A DNA stretch of 14,838 nt. It comes from an uncultured Caulobacteraceae bacterium. Lineage in GTDB: Bacteria; Pseudomonadota; Alphaproteobacteria; Caulobacterales; TH1-2. The stretch is taken from assembly GCA_937967425.1 (NCBI GenBank), contig CALBST010000073.1, positions 1 to 14,838 on the forward strand, in the 5' to 3' direction. The notes below the pieces were generated by a model, which had not been told where the DNA came from, ran no database searches, and was given only the letters and a program-made list of their open reading frames with translations. Both the position numbers and the translations under genes were made by a program. Below, piece after piece: positions 1 through 7,102 of the stretch (positions within the stretch are counted from its first letter, which is position 1; every line of letters begins with the position of its first letter).

Positions 1-8
1 GTTGGAGC

Positions 9-75
9 GCGGGGCTCCGCCCCGCATTTCCTCAACTCTATCAAGGAATAGCGCCAAAGCGGGCCGGAGGCCCGC
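9..75. repeat. Two GC-rich palindromes
   Basis: Two perfect short inverted repeats lie close together. The first has a 6-bp stem (9-14 with 20-25) around the loop CTCCG. The second has a 7-bp stem (59-65 with 69-75) around the loop GGA. Neither is followed by a T-run on either strand, so they are poor intrinsic terminators. They could be REP-like elements, or the termination region of a gene ending just left of the window. The pairing is read directly from the sequence; the role is unknown. Confidence 0.45.
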
Positions 76-540
76 GCCCCAATCTTGTTGGATACGCGCC
101 AACTTATCCTACAGCGAAAAGTCGAGCGTACACTGGGCTCCGCCGCACACGGGAGATTTCAGAGACGTCCGAAACTTTGAGATGTGCGGCAACGGTCGGC
201 GGGGTTCTGGTTGCGGGGAGTGAAACCGCAACGCCCAAGACAACGGAAGTCTTGCCCGTAGCACCGGCGAAAAGAGCATGGAGCTAAGCCCCAAAGGGAA
301 GAGCCGTCGATGGCGGTTGGTCCCGGAACATCCATCGTTCAGGTGGCGAGCGTAGGCAGCTGAAGAAGCGCTACGCCTTGAACAACTCCTCGGTCTCAAG
401 CCGGGAAAAACGATCGGCAAGACGGGGCGCGTGAAGCGCGCGCGATGTTGGGAGACCAATATCGCACCCTACCAGAGACTACTCAGCGCGGATCACGCGC
501 CCCGGCTCCCACTTTTGCGGAGCAATTTCAATGAAACCGC
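76..540. other. Noncoding stretch rich in local hairpins; candidate structured RNA or intron remnant
   Basis: No convincing coding frame was found: open frames here are short, lack good starts and ribosome sites, and resemble no family I know. The stretch is crowded with short perfect stems: 210-216/226-232 (loop GGAGTGAAA), 236-241/249-254, 308-313/332-337, 350-355/371-376, 392-397/452-457 (which encloses 427-430/436-439), 486-490/496-500 and 505-509/519-523. Such serial hairpins resemble a large folded RNA, for example the 5' domain of a bacterial group II intron. I could not find an intron domain V, a reverse transcriptase, a tmRNA T-arm and CCA end, or RNase P core motifs. The strand is undecided. 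The stems are observed; the RNA reading is inference. Confidence 0.3.
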
Positions 541-572
541 ATCGGCGGACGCTTCCGCGCGTCTCGGCCGAT
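541..572 (-). terminator. Probable terminator of the FAD oxidoreductase gene
   Basis: An interrupted hairpin starts four bases beyond the TGA stop of the leftward oxidoreductase gene. The outer stem is 541-546 with 567-572 and the inner stem is 548-552 with 559-563, capped by the loop TTCCGC. Read on the minus strand it is followed by GCGGTTTCATTG, so the U-tract is weak. Its position right after the stop supports a role in ending or stabilising that transcript. Confidence 0.45.
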
Positions 573-575
573 GCT

Positions 576-1808
576 TCAGGAGAAGCGCTCAATCCTAAAC
601 GGCGCAATATCGACCGGCGGCGTCTTCTCCGCCACAATCGCCGCGATGATCTCCGCCGTGATCGGCGCTTCCGTCAGCCCAAGATGCGCATGCCCGAACG
701 CGTAGAGCACCTTCGGCGCGCGCTCCAAGCGGCCAATCGCCGGCATGAAATCGGGCAGGGAAGGCCGCGAGCCGACCCAGCGATCCGGGTTCGCTTCAAA
801 CTTGAGCCCAAGCTCATCGATCCGCTGCCGCAGCCGCCGCCACTTGCGCTCATCGCCCGGCGCATCCGGCGAGCCAAACTCCACGAAACTCGTGCAGCGC
901 AAACCGCTGGTAAAACGCGACACCGCAATGAAATTCTCGTCAAACACCGTCGTCGGTAGATCGCGCGGCCAGTTGGTTTCGCTGCTCTGCAAGTGATACC
1001 CGCGCTCGCCAATCAGCGGCGTGGTTACGCCCAATTGCTCCATTAGCACCCGCGACCACGGGCCAGCGCAGACCAGCACGGCATCCGCATTGCGCACGCC
1101 GCCATCGGCCAGCAGCACGCGCGCGCTTTCCTCAATCCGCACGGCGCTCCCAACAACAATTTCGCCGCCGCGCTCCACGAACGACGCCAGAATGGCATCT
1201 CGCGCCGCCTGCGGTTCGCTCACTTGGCCGGTGCCGCTGAAAATCACCGCCGCATGCGGCGTGCGATTGAGCACGCCGTCATAGCGCTCAAGCTCCGCCG
1301 CATCCATTTCGCGATAGCTTGTCGTGCGGCCCCATTTTGCCTTGGCGAAGGCGGCTAGTCCGAGGTCTGCGCCTTGTGGCGTCATCCATGCCGTCGCGTG
1401 GCCGTGCGGAATGACGATCTCCGGCGCGCCAGCCAACTCAGCAAGGCGCTGCCAGGCTGGAAGCGAGTCCGCGAGCAGTTCTGTCAGGGCTTCACGGCCG
1501 CGTTCGAACCGCATTGGGTCGCACGCACGCAGAAACCGCATGGCCCAGGGCGTCCACAGCGCCACATCGCTCCATCGAAAATCGAGCGGCCCGCCCGCGC
1601 CAAAGCTCGAACGCGGGGCTCGGAGCACATTTCCCCACGCCGACCAGGGCGCGATTTGCTCCGATCCAATATGCCCCGCATTGCCATACGAAGCACCGCG
1701 TCGCTTGTCGCCCGGATCGATCAAGGTCGCTTGCACGCCGGCCGCTTGCAGCCGCAGCGCACATGCGGCGCCAACCAGCCCGCCGCCAATGACCAGAATC
1801 GATTTCAT
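576..1808 (-). CDS. FAD-dependent D-amino-acid (probably D-hydroxyproline) dehydrogenase
   Basis: The 410-residue product begins with a dinucleotide-binding motif, VIGGGLVGAACALRL (about residues 6-20), typical of the glycine/D-amino-acid oxidase (DAO/DadA) superfamily. The family's C-terminal FAD-contacting region is visible as YAFGHAHLGLTEAP near residues 373-386. Members oxidise D-amino acids to imino acids and pass electrons to the respiratory chain. The gene is divergent, 48 bases from an LhpC-type deaminase and a 4-hydroxyproline epimerase. This suggests it oxidises cis-4-hydroxy-D-proline to pyrroline-4-hydroxy-2-carboxylate (LhpB/HypO role). No signal peptide is seen. The ATG at 1808 is preceded by GGTGGGG, a modest ribosome site. 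The oxidoreductase fold is clear; the substrate rests on neighbours, and a DadA-like D-alanine or D-proline enzyme is the main alternative. Confidence 0.85.
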   Translation of the reverse strand: MKSILVIGGGLVGAACALRLQAAGVQATLIDPGDKRRGASYGNAGHIGSEQIAPWSAWGNVLRAPRSSFGAGGPLDFRWSDVALWTPWAMRFLRACDPMRFERGREALTELLADSLPAWQRLAELAGAPEIVIPHGHATAWMTPQGADLGLAAFAKAKWGRTTSYREMDAAELERYDGVLNRTPHAAVIFSGTGQVSEPQAARDAILASFVERGGEIVVGSAVRIEESARVLLADGGVRNADAVLVCAGPWSRVLMEQLGVTTPLIGERGYHLQSSETNWPRDLPTTVFDENFIAVSRFTSGLRCTSFVEFGSPDAPGDERKWRRLRQRIDELGLKFEANPDRWVGSRPSLPDFMPAIGRLERAPKVLYAFGHAHLGLTEAPITAEIIAAIVAEKTPPVDIAPFRIERFS

Positions 1809-1856
1809 CGCCCCACCGGATCGTATAAGTTCGCGCTCTAGGCAAGCGAGGGCTCA
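1809..1856. promoter_or_regulatory. Divergent promoter region of the hydroxyproline cluster
   Basis: This 48-base gap separates the start codons of two divergent genes and must hold, or closely overlap, promoters for both. A TATAAG hexamer at 1824-1829 is a possible -10 for the rightward operon, but its -35 would fall inside the oxidoreductase gene and is weak. No clear inverted-repeat operator is visible, and no regulator gene is adjacent. Expression could be coordinated from this short segment. The location is firm; the exact promoter elements are not. Confidence 0.45.
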
Positions 1857-2765
1857 ATGCAAGTCGATTGGCATGGCGTGTTTCCGGCGGCGACGACGCA
1901 ATTCAAGCCCGATCTCTCGGTCGATATCGCCGAGACCCAGCGCGTGCATGATGCGCTCGTCCGCGATGGCGTCCACGGCCTCATCATCATGGGGACGGTG
2001 GGGGAGAACAATTCGCTCGAGCCTGATGAAAAGCGCGACGTTTTGCGCGCCGCTGTTGAAGCCGTCGGCAAACGTGTGCCGGTTCTCGTCGGCGTATCCG
2101 AGTTTGACACCAATCGCGCCATCGCCTTCGCGCGCGACGCAGAAAAGCTCGGCGCCGATGGCCTCATGTTGCTACCGGCCATGGTCTATGTGCCTGCTGA
2201 AGCTGAACTTGTCGCGCACTTCAAAGCGGTCGCTGCACAAACGGCTCTGCCGATCATGCTCTATAACAATCCGCCAGCCTATCGCGTGAGCGTCGGCATC
2301 GAGGCGATCAAGCAGCTCGCCGACATTCCGAACATTGTCTGCCTCAAGGAAAGCGCGCCCGACACCCGCCGCTTTACCGACCTCTACAATGCCGTTGGCG
2401 AAAAGATCATGCTATTCGCCGGCCTCGATGACGTTGCGCTAGAAGGATTGGTTCTCGGAGCTAAGGGGTGGGTGTCGGGCCTGACCAACGCCTTCCCGAA
2501 GGAATCCCTAGAACTCTACAACGCCTACAAGCGCGGCGATCTCGAAACCGCGCTTGCGATCTATCGTTGGTTCATGCCGCTGCTGCACTTGGACGCCGAG
2601 CACGATCTCGTGCAATCCATCAAACTCGCCGAGCAGATCATGGGCCGCGGCAGCGAACGTGTGCGGCCGCCGCGCTACCCGCTCAGTGGCGCGCGCCGCG
2701 CTGAAGTCACTGCCTTGGTGGAGCAGGCGGCTGCAACGCGCCCTAAGCTTAAGTCCGCCGCGTGA
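1857..2765 (+). CDS. DapA-family pyrroline-4-hydroxy-2-carboxylate deaminase (LhpC type)
   Basis: The 302-residue protein has the (beta/alpha)8 dihydrodipicolinate synthase/N-acetylneuraminate lyase fold. Visible marks are the GTVGEN carboxylate-binding loop (residues 46-51), the catalytic tyrosine in YNNPP (Tyr136) and the Schiff-base lysine in VCLKES (Lys164). In hydroxyproline breakdown this family deaminates and dehydrates pyrroline-4-hydroxy-2-carboxylate to alpha-ketoglutarate semialdehyde and ammonia. True DapA is less likely: GTTGES and YNVPSR of lysine biosynthesis enzymes are replaced here by GTVGEN and YNNPPA, and the next gene is a 4-hydroxyproline epimerase. The ATG follows GAGGG by five bases. 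Its stop overlaps the next start (GTGA), implying translational coupling. Family assignment is near certain; the substrate is inferred from context. Confidence 0.87.
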   Translation: MQVDWHGVFPAATTQFKPDLSVDIAETQRVHDALVRDGVHGLIIMGTVGENNSLEPDEKRDVLRAAVEAVGKRVPVLVGVSEFDTNRAIAFARDAEKLGADGLMLLPAMVYVPAEAELVAHFKAVAAQTALPIMLYNNPPAYRVSVGIEAIKQLADIPNIVCLKESAPDTRRFTDLYNAVGEKIMLFAGLDDVALEGLVLGAKGWVSGLTNAFPKESLELYNAYKRGDLETALAIYRWFMPLLHLDAEHDLVQSIKLAEQIMGRGSERVRPPRYPLSGARRAEVTALVEQAAATRPKLKSAA

Positions 2766-3763
2766 GCCGTCACACGTTCCACTGCATCGATGGCCACACC
2801 GCCGGCAACCCGGTGCGCCTCGTGATCGAGGGCAAGCCGGAACTGAACGGCGGCAGCATGAGCGAACGCCGCCAGGACTTCATGGCGCGCTACGATTGGA
2901 TCCGCACCGGCCTCTGCTTCGAGCCACGTGGCCATGACATGATGAGCGGTGGCTTCCTCTATCCGCCAACGACGCCGGACGCTGACGTCGGCATCCTCTT
3001 CATCGAAACCAGCGGCTGTCTGCCGATGTGCGGCCACGGCACAATCGGCATCGTCACGTTCGGCATTGAGAGCGGACTGATAAAGCCACGCACGCCCGGC
3101 CGATTCATCGCCGAAGTGCCCGCCGGAAGGATCGAGTTGAGTTACAGCCAGGAAGGCGATCGCGTCCGCAGCGTCCGCATCCGCAACGTGCCGAGTTATC
3201 TCGCTGCTGCGAACATCAAGATCGTCGTGCCGAACTTTGGCCCACTCACGCTCGATATCGCCTATGGTGGCAACTTCTACGCCATCATCGAGCCGCAAGG
3301 CGCCTATGCCGGTCTAGACGATCTGGGCGCCGCGCGCATCCTGCAGCTCTCGCCCCTCATTCGTGAGTTGGTCCGCGAAAAGGTTGAGCCGGTACACCCG
3401 CTTGATCCGACCATTCGCGGTGTCAGCCATGTGCTCTGGGCCGACAAGCCCAAGAGCGAAGGCGCGGACGGCCGCAACGCCGTCTTCTATGGCGACAAGG
3501 CCATCGACCGTTCGCCGTGCGGCACAGGCACATCAGCGCGCCTCGCTCAGCTCCACGCCAAGGGCAAGCTCAAGCGTGGCGACGCATTCATCCACGAGAG
3601 CTACATTCTCTCGCGCTTCACCGGTCGCGTTGAAGCTGAAACCGAAATTGGCGGCCAGCCGGCGATCATCCCGTCGGTCGAGGGCTCTGCGATCGCAACT
3701 GGCCGCAACGAAATCTGGATCGATACCGAAGATCGCTTCGCGCACGGTTTCCAGGTCGTCTAA
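2762..3763 (+). CDS. lhpA: 4-hydroxyproline 2-epimerase
   Basis: The 333-residue protein belongs to the proline racemase family. Both catalytic cysteines are present: Cys90 in MCGHGTIG and Cys253 in DRSPCGTGTSAR. Two cysteines mark proline racemases and 4-hydroxyproline 2-epimerases. The trans-3-hydroxyproline dehydratases of the family have Ser or Thr at the first position. The reaction is interconversion of trans-4-hydroxy-L-proline and cis-4-hydroxy-D-proline in the cytoplasm, feeding the divergent dehydrogenase. The start is GTG at 2762, inside GTGA and overlapping the deaminase stop by four bases; the His- and Gly-rich N-terminus (residues 7-20) matches family beginnings. Proline racemase itself is the alternative, but neighbouring genes favour hydroxyproline. 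Confidence 0.9.
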   Translation: MSRHTFHCIDGHTAGNPVRLVIEGKPELNGGSMSERRQDFMARYDWIRTGLCFEPRGHDMMSGGFLYPPTTPDADVGILFIETSGCLPMCGHGTIGIVTFGIESGLIKPRTPGRFIAEVPAGRIELSYSQEGDRVRSVRIRNVPSYLAAANIKIVVPNFGPLTLDIAYGGNFYAIIEPQGAYAGLDDLGAARILQLSPLIRELVREKVEPVHPLDPTIRGVSHVLWADKPKSEGADGRNAVFYGDKAIDRSPCGTGTSARLAQLHAKGKLKRGDAFIHESYILSRFTGRVEAETEIGGQPAIIPSVEGSAIATGRNEIWIDTEDRFAHGFQVV

Positions 3764-3812
3764 CGCGGCTTGCGCGGCCAGCGTGCCCATGGTCCAGTAC
3801 CGCGAAACGCTA

Positions 3813-3819
3813 GGGGAGG
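3813..3819 (+). promoter_or_regulatory. Strong ribosome binding site deciding a TTG start
   Basis: GGGGAGG lies six bases before the TTG at 3826. No ATG or GTG near this site fits the membrane-protein frame, so this Shine-Dalgarno sequence supports initiation at the rare TTG codon of the permease gene. Confidence 0.65.
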
Positions 3820-3825
3820 CGGGTC

Positions 3826-4719
3826 TTGGTTCTATATATCTTGCTGGGGCTGCTGGCGGCGCTCGGCTTGGTCTTCACGATCGCCCTCCTCCGCAAGGCG
3901 GCCGAACGCAAGCAATTGACGCCTAACTTGGAATCGATCGGCCTCGGCGCCGTGACCAACTTTTTCGACACGCTCGGCATTGGCTCGTTCGCGCCAACGA
4001 CAGCGTGGCTCAAGTTCCGCAAGATGGTGCCGGATAGCTTCATTCCCGCGACGCTCAATGTCGGCCATGCGCTGCCGACAATCGCCCAGGCCTCGATCTT
4101 CATTGTGATCCTCGGCGTGCATGTGAGCCCGGTGTTGCTTGTCGCCTGCATTGTGGCGGCAGTCATGGGTGGCCTGGTCGGAGCGCCGATCGTTGTGCGC
4201 GCACCAGTTCGTTTCGTTCAGGGCATTGTGGGCCTGGCGTTGATCATTGCCGCCGCACTTTACGCAATGAGCAATCTGCAGCTCTTTCCGATGGGCGGCT
4301 CAGCCACAGCGCTTGAAGGCTCGTATCTCTACATCGCCGTCGCCGCGCATTTCGTTATGGGCGTGCTGATGTCCTTCGGCATCGGCCTTTATGCGCCGTC
4401 GCTGATTCTCTTGAGCTTACTCGGCCTCGATCCGCGTCTCGCGTTCCCGATCATGGCCGGCGCCTGTGCGTTCCTGATGCCGACGACCGGGTTCCGCTTC
4501 ATCGCCGCCGATCGCATCGATCTGCGCGTGGTGTTGGGCCTCGCACTCGGCGGCATACCCGCTGTGCTGATCGCAGCCTTCATTGTTAAAGAGCTGCCGA
4601 TTGTATGGCTCCGTTGGGGCGTCGTGGTCGTCGTGCTGTATGCGGCGACGTTGCTCCTTGGCGCTGCGTTCTCGGGCAAACCGAAGAGCGATCCTTCGGC
4701 GGTTCCGGCGAACGAGTAG
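3826..4719 (+). CDS. TauE/SafE-family membrane permease
   Basis: The 297-residue hydrophobic protein has roughly eight membrane segments. The first lies at residues 2-22, and another follows the stretch TNFFDTLGIGSFAPTTAW, which is characteristic of one branch of the TauE/SafE (DUF81) permeases. Members move organic or sulfur anions such as sulfoacetate, sulfite or taurine-derived compounds, but substrates are poorly known for most. The gene begins 62 bases after the hydroxyproline epimerase and ends four bases before the DUF885 peptidase gene, all on one strand, so co-transcription is likely. It could import or export a compound linked to hydroxyproline use; that is inference. The start is TTG with a strong GGGGAGG site. 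Family call is solid, substrate unknown. Confidence 0.86.
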   Translation: MVLYILLGLLAALGLVFTIALLRKAAERKQLTPNLESIGLGAVTNFFDTLGIGSFAPTTAWLKFRKMVPDSFIPATLNVGHALPTIAQASIFIVILGVHVSPVLLVACIVAAVMGGLVGAPIVVRAPVRFVQGIVGLALIIAAALYAMSNLQLFPMGGSATALEGSYLYIAVAAHFVMGVLMSFGIGLYAPSLILLSLLGLDPRLAFPIMAGACAFLMPTTGFRFIAADRIDLRVVLGLALGGIPAVLIAAFIVKELPIVWLRWGVVVVVLYAATLLLGAAFSGKPKSDPSAVPANE

Positions 4720-4723
4720 GGCC

Positions 4724-6472
4724 ATGAAGCATCTCCTCATCGCTGTGGCCGCCTTGGCCTACGCCGCCCCTGCCGCCGCGCAGACCGCGAGCGCCGATCT
4801 TGCACGTCTTTTCGCGGATGAGCGGGCATTCGTTTATCGGGAAGACCCGCTCTCCGCCACGAGCGCCGGCGTCCATGATTACGACGACCGCCTCGCGTCG
4901 GTGACGCCTCAAACGCAGGCGCGACAGGCGCGTGAGAACGAGGCCTTTCTGAACCGGCTCCGCTCGATTGATCGCGCGCAACTCTTGCATCAGGAGCAAG
5001 TCAGCTACGACCTCTTCGAATTCATGATCGGTCAGCGCGTGCGGCTCGCCCGCTATGACGACTGGCGGCTGCCATTTAACAGCGACAGCGGCTTCTATTC
5101 GGAGATCCTGCTGATCAATGATGCGCATACGCTGCGCACGGTGAGTGATTACGAAAACTACATAGCGCGCCTCAACGATGTTCGGCGCTATTTCCGCGAG
5201 CAGATTGCGAACATGCGTATCGGCTTGCGCGATGGCTTTACGCTGCCGCGGGAGATCATTGGCGGCGTCTCCCAAGTCATCGGAGGATTTCGCTTTGAGA
5301 ACGCAGAGGCGACCAATTTCTACGCGCCCTTCGCAACCTTCCCGGCAAGTGTGCCGGAATCTGAGCGCGTGCGTTTGCGTGAGGCAGGACGCGCGGCCGT
5401 CACGAACAGCGTCATTCCGGCGTTCGATGAGTTCCGCACGTTTTTTGAGACCGAGTACGCCCCCCGCGCGCGAACGACGATAGCGGCGACCCGCCTGCCC
5501 AACGGCCGCGCCTACTACGCCGATCTCGTCCGCTATTACACAACGCTTCCGGATGCGACGCCGCGCCAAATCCATCAGCTTGGGCTCCGCGAAGTCGCCC
5601 GCATTCGCGCCGCGATGGAAGTGGAGATGCGGGCTTCCGGCTTCGAGGGCAGCTTCGCCGAATTCCTCGCGTTCCTGCGGACCGATCCGCAATTCTACGC
5701 AACGACGCCAGAGCAATTGCTGCGCGAAGCCGCGTGGATCACACGCGAGATTGACGCCGAGATGCCAAACTATTTCGGCCGCATTCCGCGCCGCCCCTAC
5801 ACTGTGCGGCCAGTGCCGGCGGCGATTGCGCCGAACTACACGGGCGGCCGTTATAGTGGCGGGCGGCTGGGTCAAGCGGGCGAATATTGGGTCAATACCT
5901 ACGCGCTCAACACGCGACCGCTCTATGTCCTGCCGTCGCTCACCGCGCACGAGGCCGCACCTGGACATCACACGCAGATTTCGCTCGCGCGTGAGCTAGA
6001 GGGCTTGCCGGCATTTCGCAACAGTTTCTACCCCCATGCGTTCGGCGAGGGGTGGGGGCTTTATGCGGAGCGTTTGGGTGAAGAAATGGGCATCTATCAC
6101 ACACCCTATCAACGCTTCGGCCGGCTGACCTATGAGATGTGGCGCGCCTGCCGGCTTGTTGTGGATACGGGCATGCATGCCATGGGTTGGTCGCGGCAGC
6201 GCGCGCTCGACTATCTGACCGTGAACACAGCGCTTTCAACTCATGAAGTTCGCACGGAGGTCGATCGCTACATAGGTTGGCCGGGGCAAGCTTTGGCTTA
6301 CAAGGTAGGCGAGCTGAAGATTATCGAGCTGCGCCAACGCGCCGAGGCGACGCTCGGCGATCGTTTCGATATTCGCGCCTTTCATGACGCTGTTCTCGCC
6401 AATGGCGGGGTCACGCTTCCGGTGCTTGAGCGGCAGATCGATGAATACATCGCGGCGGCGCGCGTGCAGTAG
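4724..6472 (+). CDS. Secreted DUF885-family metallopeptidase
   Basis: The product is 582 residues. Residues 1-20 form a signal peptide (MKHLLIAVAALAYAAPAAAQ) with cleavage likely after the AAA near residue 19, so the protein should be periplasmic or exported. DUF885 proteins are putative zinc peptidases. The visible signature is HEAAPGHH (His409, Glu410, His415), followed by FGEGWGLYAER (Glu442), which would supply further metal-binding or catalytic residues. An open frame extends upstream to 4583, but it overlaps the permease gene and lacks a signal peptide, so ATG 4724 is preferred. It starts four bases after the permease stop, suggesting an operon. Its stop directly abuts that of the convergent upp gene. 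A role in releasing amino acids such as hydroxyproline from peptides is possible but unproven. Confidence 0.88.
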   Translation: MKHLLIAVAALAYAAPAAAQTASADLARLFADERAFVYREDPLSATSAGVHDYDDRLASVTPQTQARQARENEAFLNRLRSIDRAQLLHQEQVSYDLFEFMIGQRVRLARYDDWRLPFNSDSGFYSEILLINDAHTLRTVSDYENYIARLNDVRRYFREQIANMRIGLRDGFTLPREIIGGVSQVIGGFRFENAEATNFYAPFATFPASVPESERVRLREAGRAAVTNSVIPAFDEFRTFFETEYAPRARTTIAATRLPNGRAYYADLVRYYTTLPDATPRQIHQLGLREVARIRAAMEVEMRASGFEGSFAEFLAFLRTDPQFYATTPEQLLREAAWITREIDAEMPNYFGRIPRRPYTVRPVPAAIAPNYTGGRYSGGRLGQAGEYWVNTYALNTRPLYVLPSLTAHEAAPGHHTQISLARELEGLPAFRNSFYPHAFGEGWGLYAERLGEEMGIYHTPYQRFGRLTYEMWRACRLVVDTGMHAMGWSRQRALDYLTVNTALSTHEVRTEVDRYIGWPGQALAYKVGELKIIELRQRAEATLGDRFDIRAFHDAVLANGGVTLPVLERQIDEYIAAARVQ

Positions 6473-7102
6473 CTATTTTGTGCCGTAGAGCCGATCGCCG
6501 GCGTCGCCAAGGCCAGGAACGATATAGCTGTGTTCGTTCAAGCGCGCGTCGACCGAGGCAGTCCAGATCGGTACGTCCGGATGGTGGCTGCGGAGGACAT
6601 CGATGCCCTCCGGCGCGGCGATGACGCAGACAAAGCGAATATCTCTAACGCCATGCTCTTTAATGCGGTCGAGCGCGGCGACAGCAGTATGTCCGGTTGC
6701 GAGCATCGGATCGATGACAATGACGAGGCGCTCAGCCACATCGCTCGGCGCCTTGAAATAATACTCCACGGCCTTCAACGTTTTCGGATCACGATAGAGG
6801 CCGACATGCGCCACCCGGGCTGACGGCACCAGCTCGAGCATACCGTCTAGCAATCCCATGCCAGCGCGCAGGATCGGCGCGAACACGAGCTTCTTGCCGG
6901 CGAGACGTTTGCCCCGCATCGCGGCGACCGGCGTTTCGATCTCGATGTCCTCAAGCGGCAGGTCGCGCGTAACCTCGTAGCACATGAGCACGCTGATCTC
7001 GCGCAGCAGGCCGCGGAAGGAACGCGTCGACGTATCCTTGTCGCGCAGGATGGTGAGCTTGTGCTGCACCAGTGGGTGATCGACGATCGTCACGTCTTGC
7101 AT
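6473..7102 (-). CDS. upp: Uracil phosphoribosyltransferase
   Basis: The 209-residue enzyme joins uracil and PRPP to give UMP in the cytoplasm. The PRPP-binding loop is [12 protein letters not shown] (residues 129-140), and the uracil-binding C-terminus [13 protein letters not shown] (196-208) is the family signature. [13 protein letters not shown] (75-87) is also typical. Length is normal for Upp. The ATG at 7102 shares one base with the TGA of the upstream URC4 gene (TGATG), so a longer in-frame reading to 7300 is rejected because it would run through URC4. Usually Upp acts in salvage. Here it is the last gene of a URC1-URC4-Upp unit, which matches URC6 of the yeast URC pathway, where UMP formation is the entry step to uracil degradation. 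Confidence 0.96.
   Translation of the reverse strand: MQDVTIVDHPLVQHKLTILRDKDTSTRSFRGLLREISVLMCYEVTRDLPLEDIEIETPVAAMRGKRLAGKKLVFAPILRAGMGLLDGMLELVPSARVAHVGLYRDPKTLKAVEYYFKAPSDVAERLVIVIDPMLATGHTAVAALDRIKEHGVRDIRFVCVIAAPEGIDVLRSHHPDVPIWTASVDARLNEHSYIVPGLGDAGDRLYGTK

Noticed and set aside
109..459. Minus-strand open frame of 116 codons in the left noncoding region
   Set aside because: Its product is low-complexity in Arg, Ser and Pro, has no recognisable motif or ribosome site, and coincides with the hairpin-rich stretch.
1..540. Two-piece tmRNA, RNase P RNA or 6S RNA
   Set aside because: I looked for a T-arm with CCA end and tag-peptide frame, and for the conserved RNase P core and a 6S-like central bubble. 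None was found on either strand.
1324..2289. Plus-strand open frame of 321 codons across the divergent hydroxyproline promoter
   Set aside because: It overlaps both the oxidoreductase and the deaminase genes in other frames, and its Ser/Arg/Pro-rich product matches nothing known.
1857..2765. Lysine-biosynthesis dihydrodipicolinate synthase (dapA)
   Set aside because: The fold is right, but the GTTGES and YNVPSR signatures are altered and the gene is coupled to a hydroxyproline epimerase.
4583..4723. Upstream extension of the DUF885 peptidase reading frame
   Set aside because: The 47 extra residues overlap the permease gene and would bury the signal peptide that starts at 4724.
4586..5971. 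Long minus-strand open frame of 461 codons opposite the permease end and the peptidase
   Set aside because: It is antisense to two well-supported genes. Its Arg-rich product has no family resemblance, and such frames are common in GC-rich DNA.
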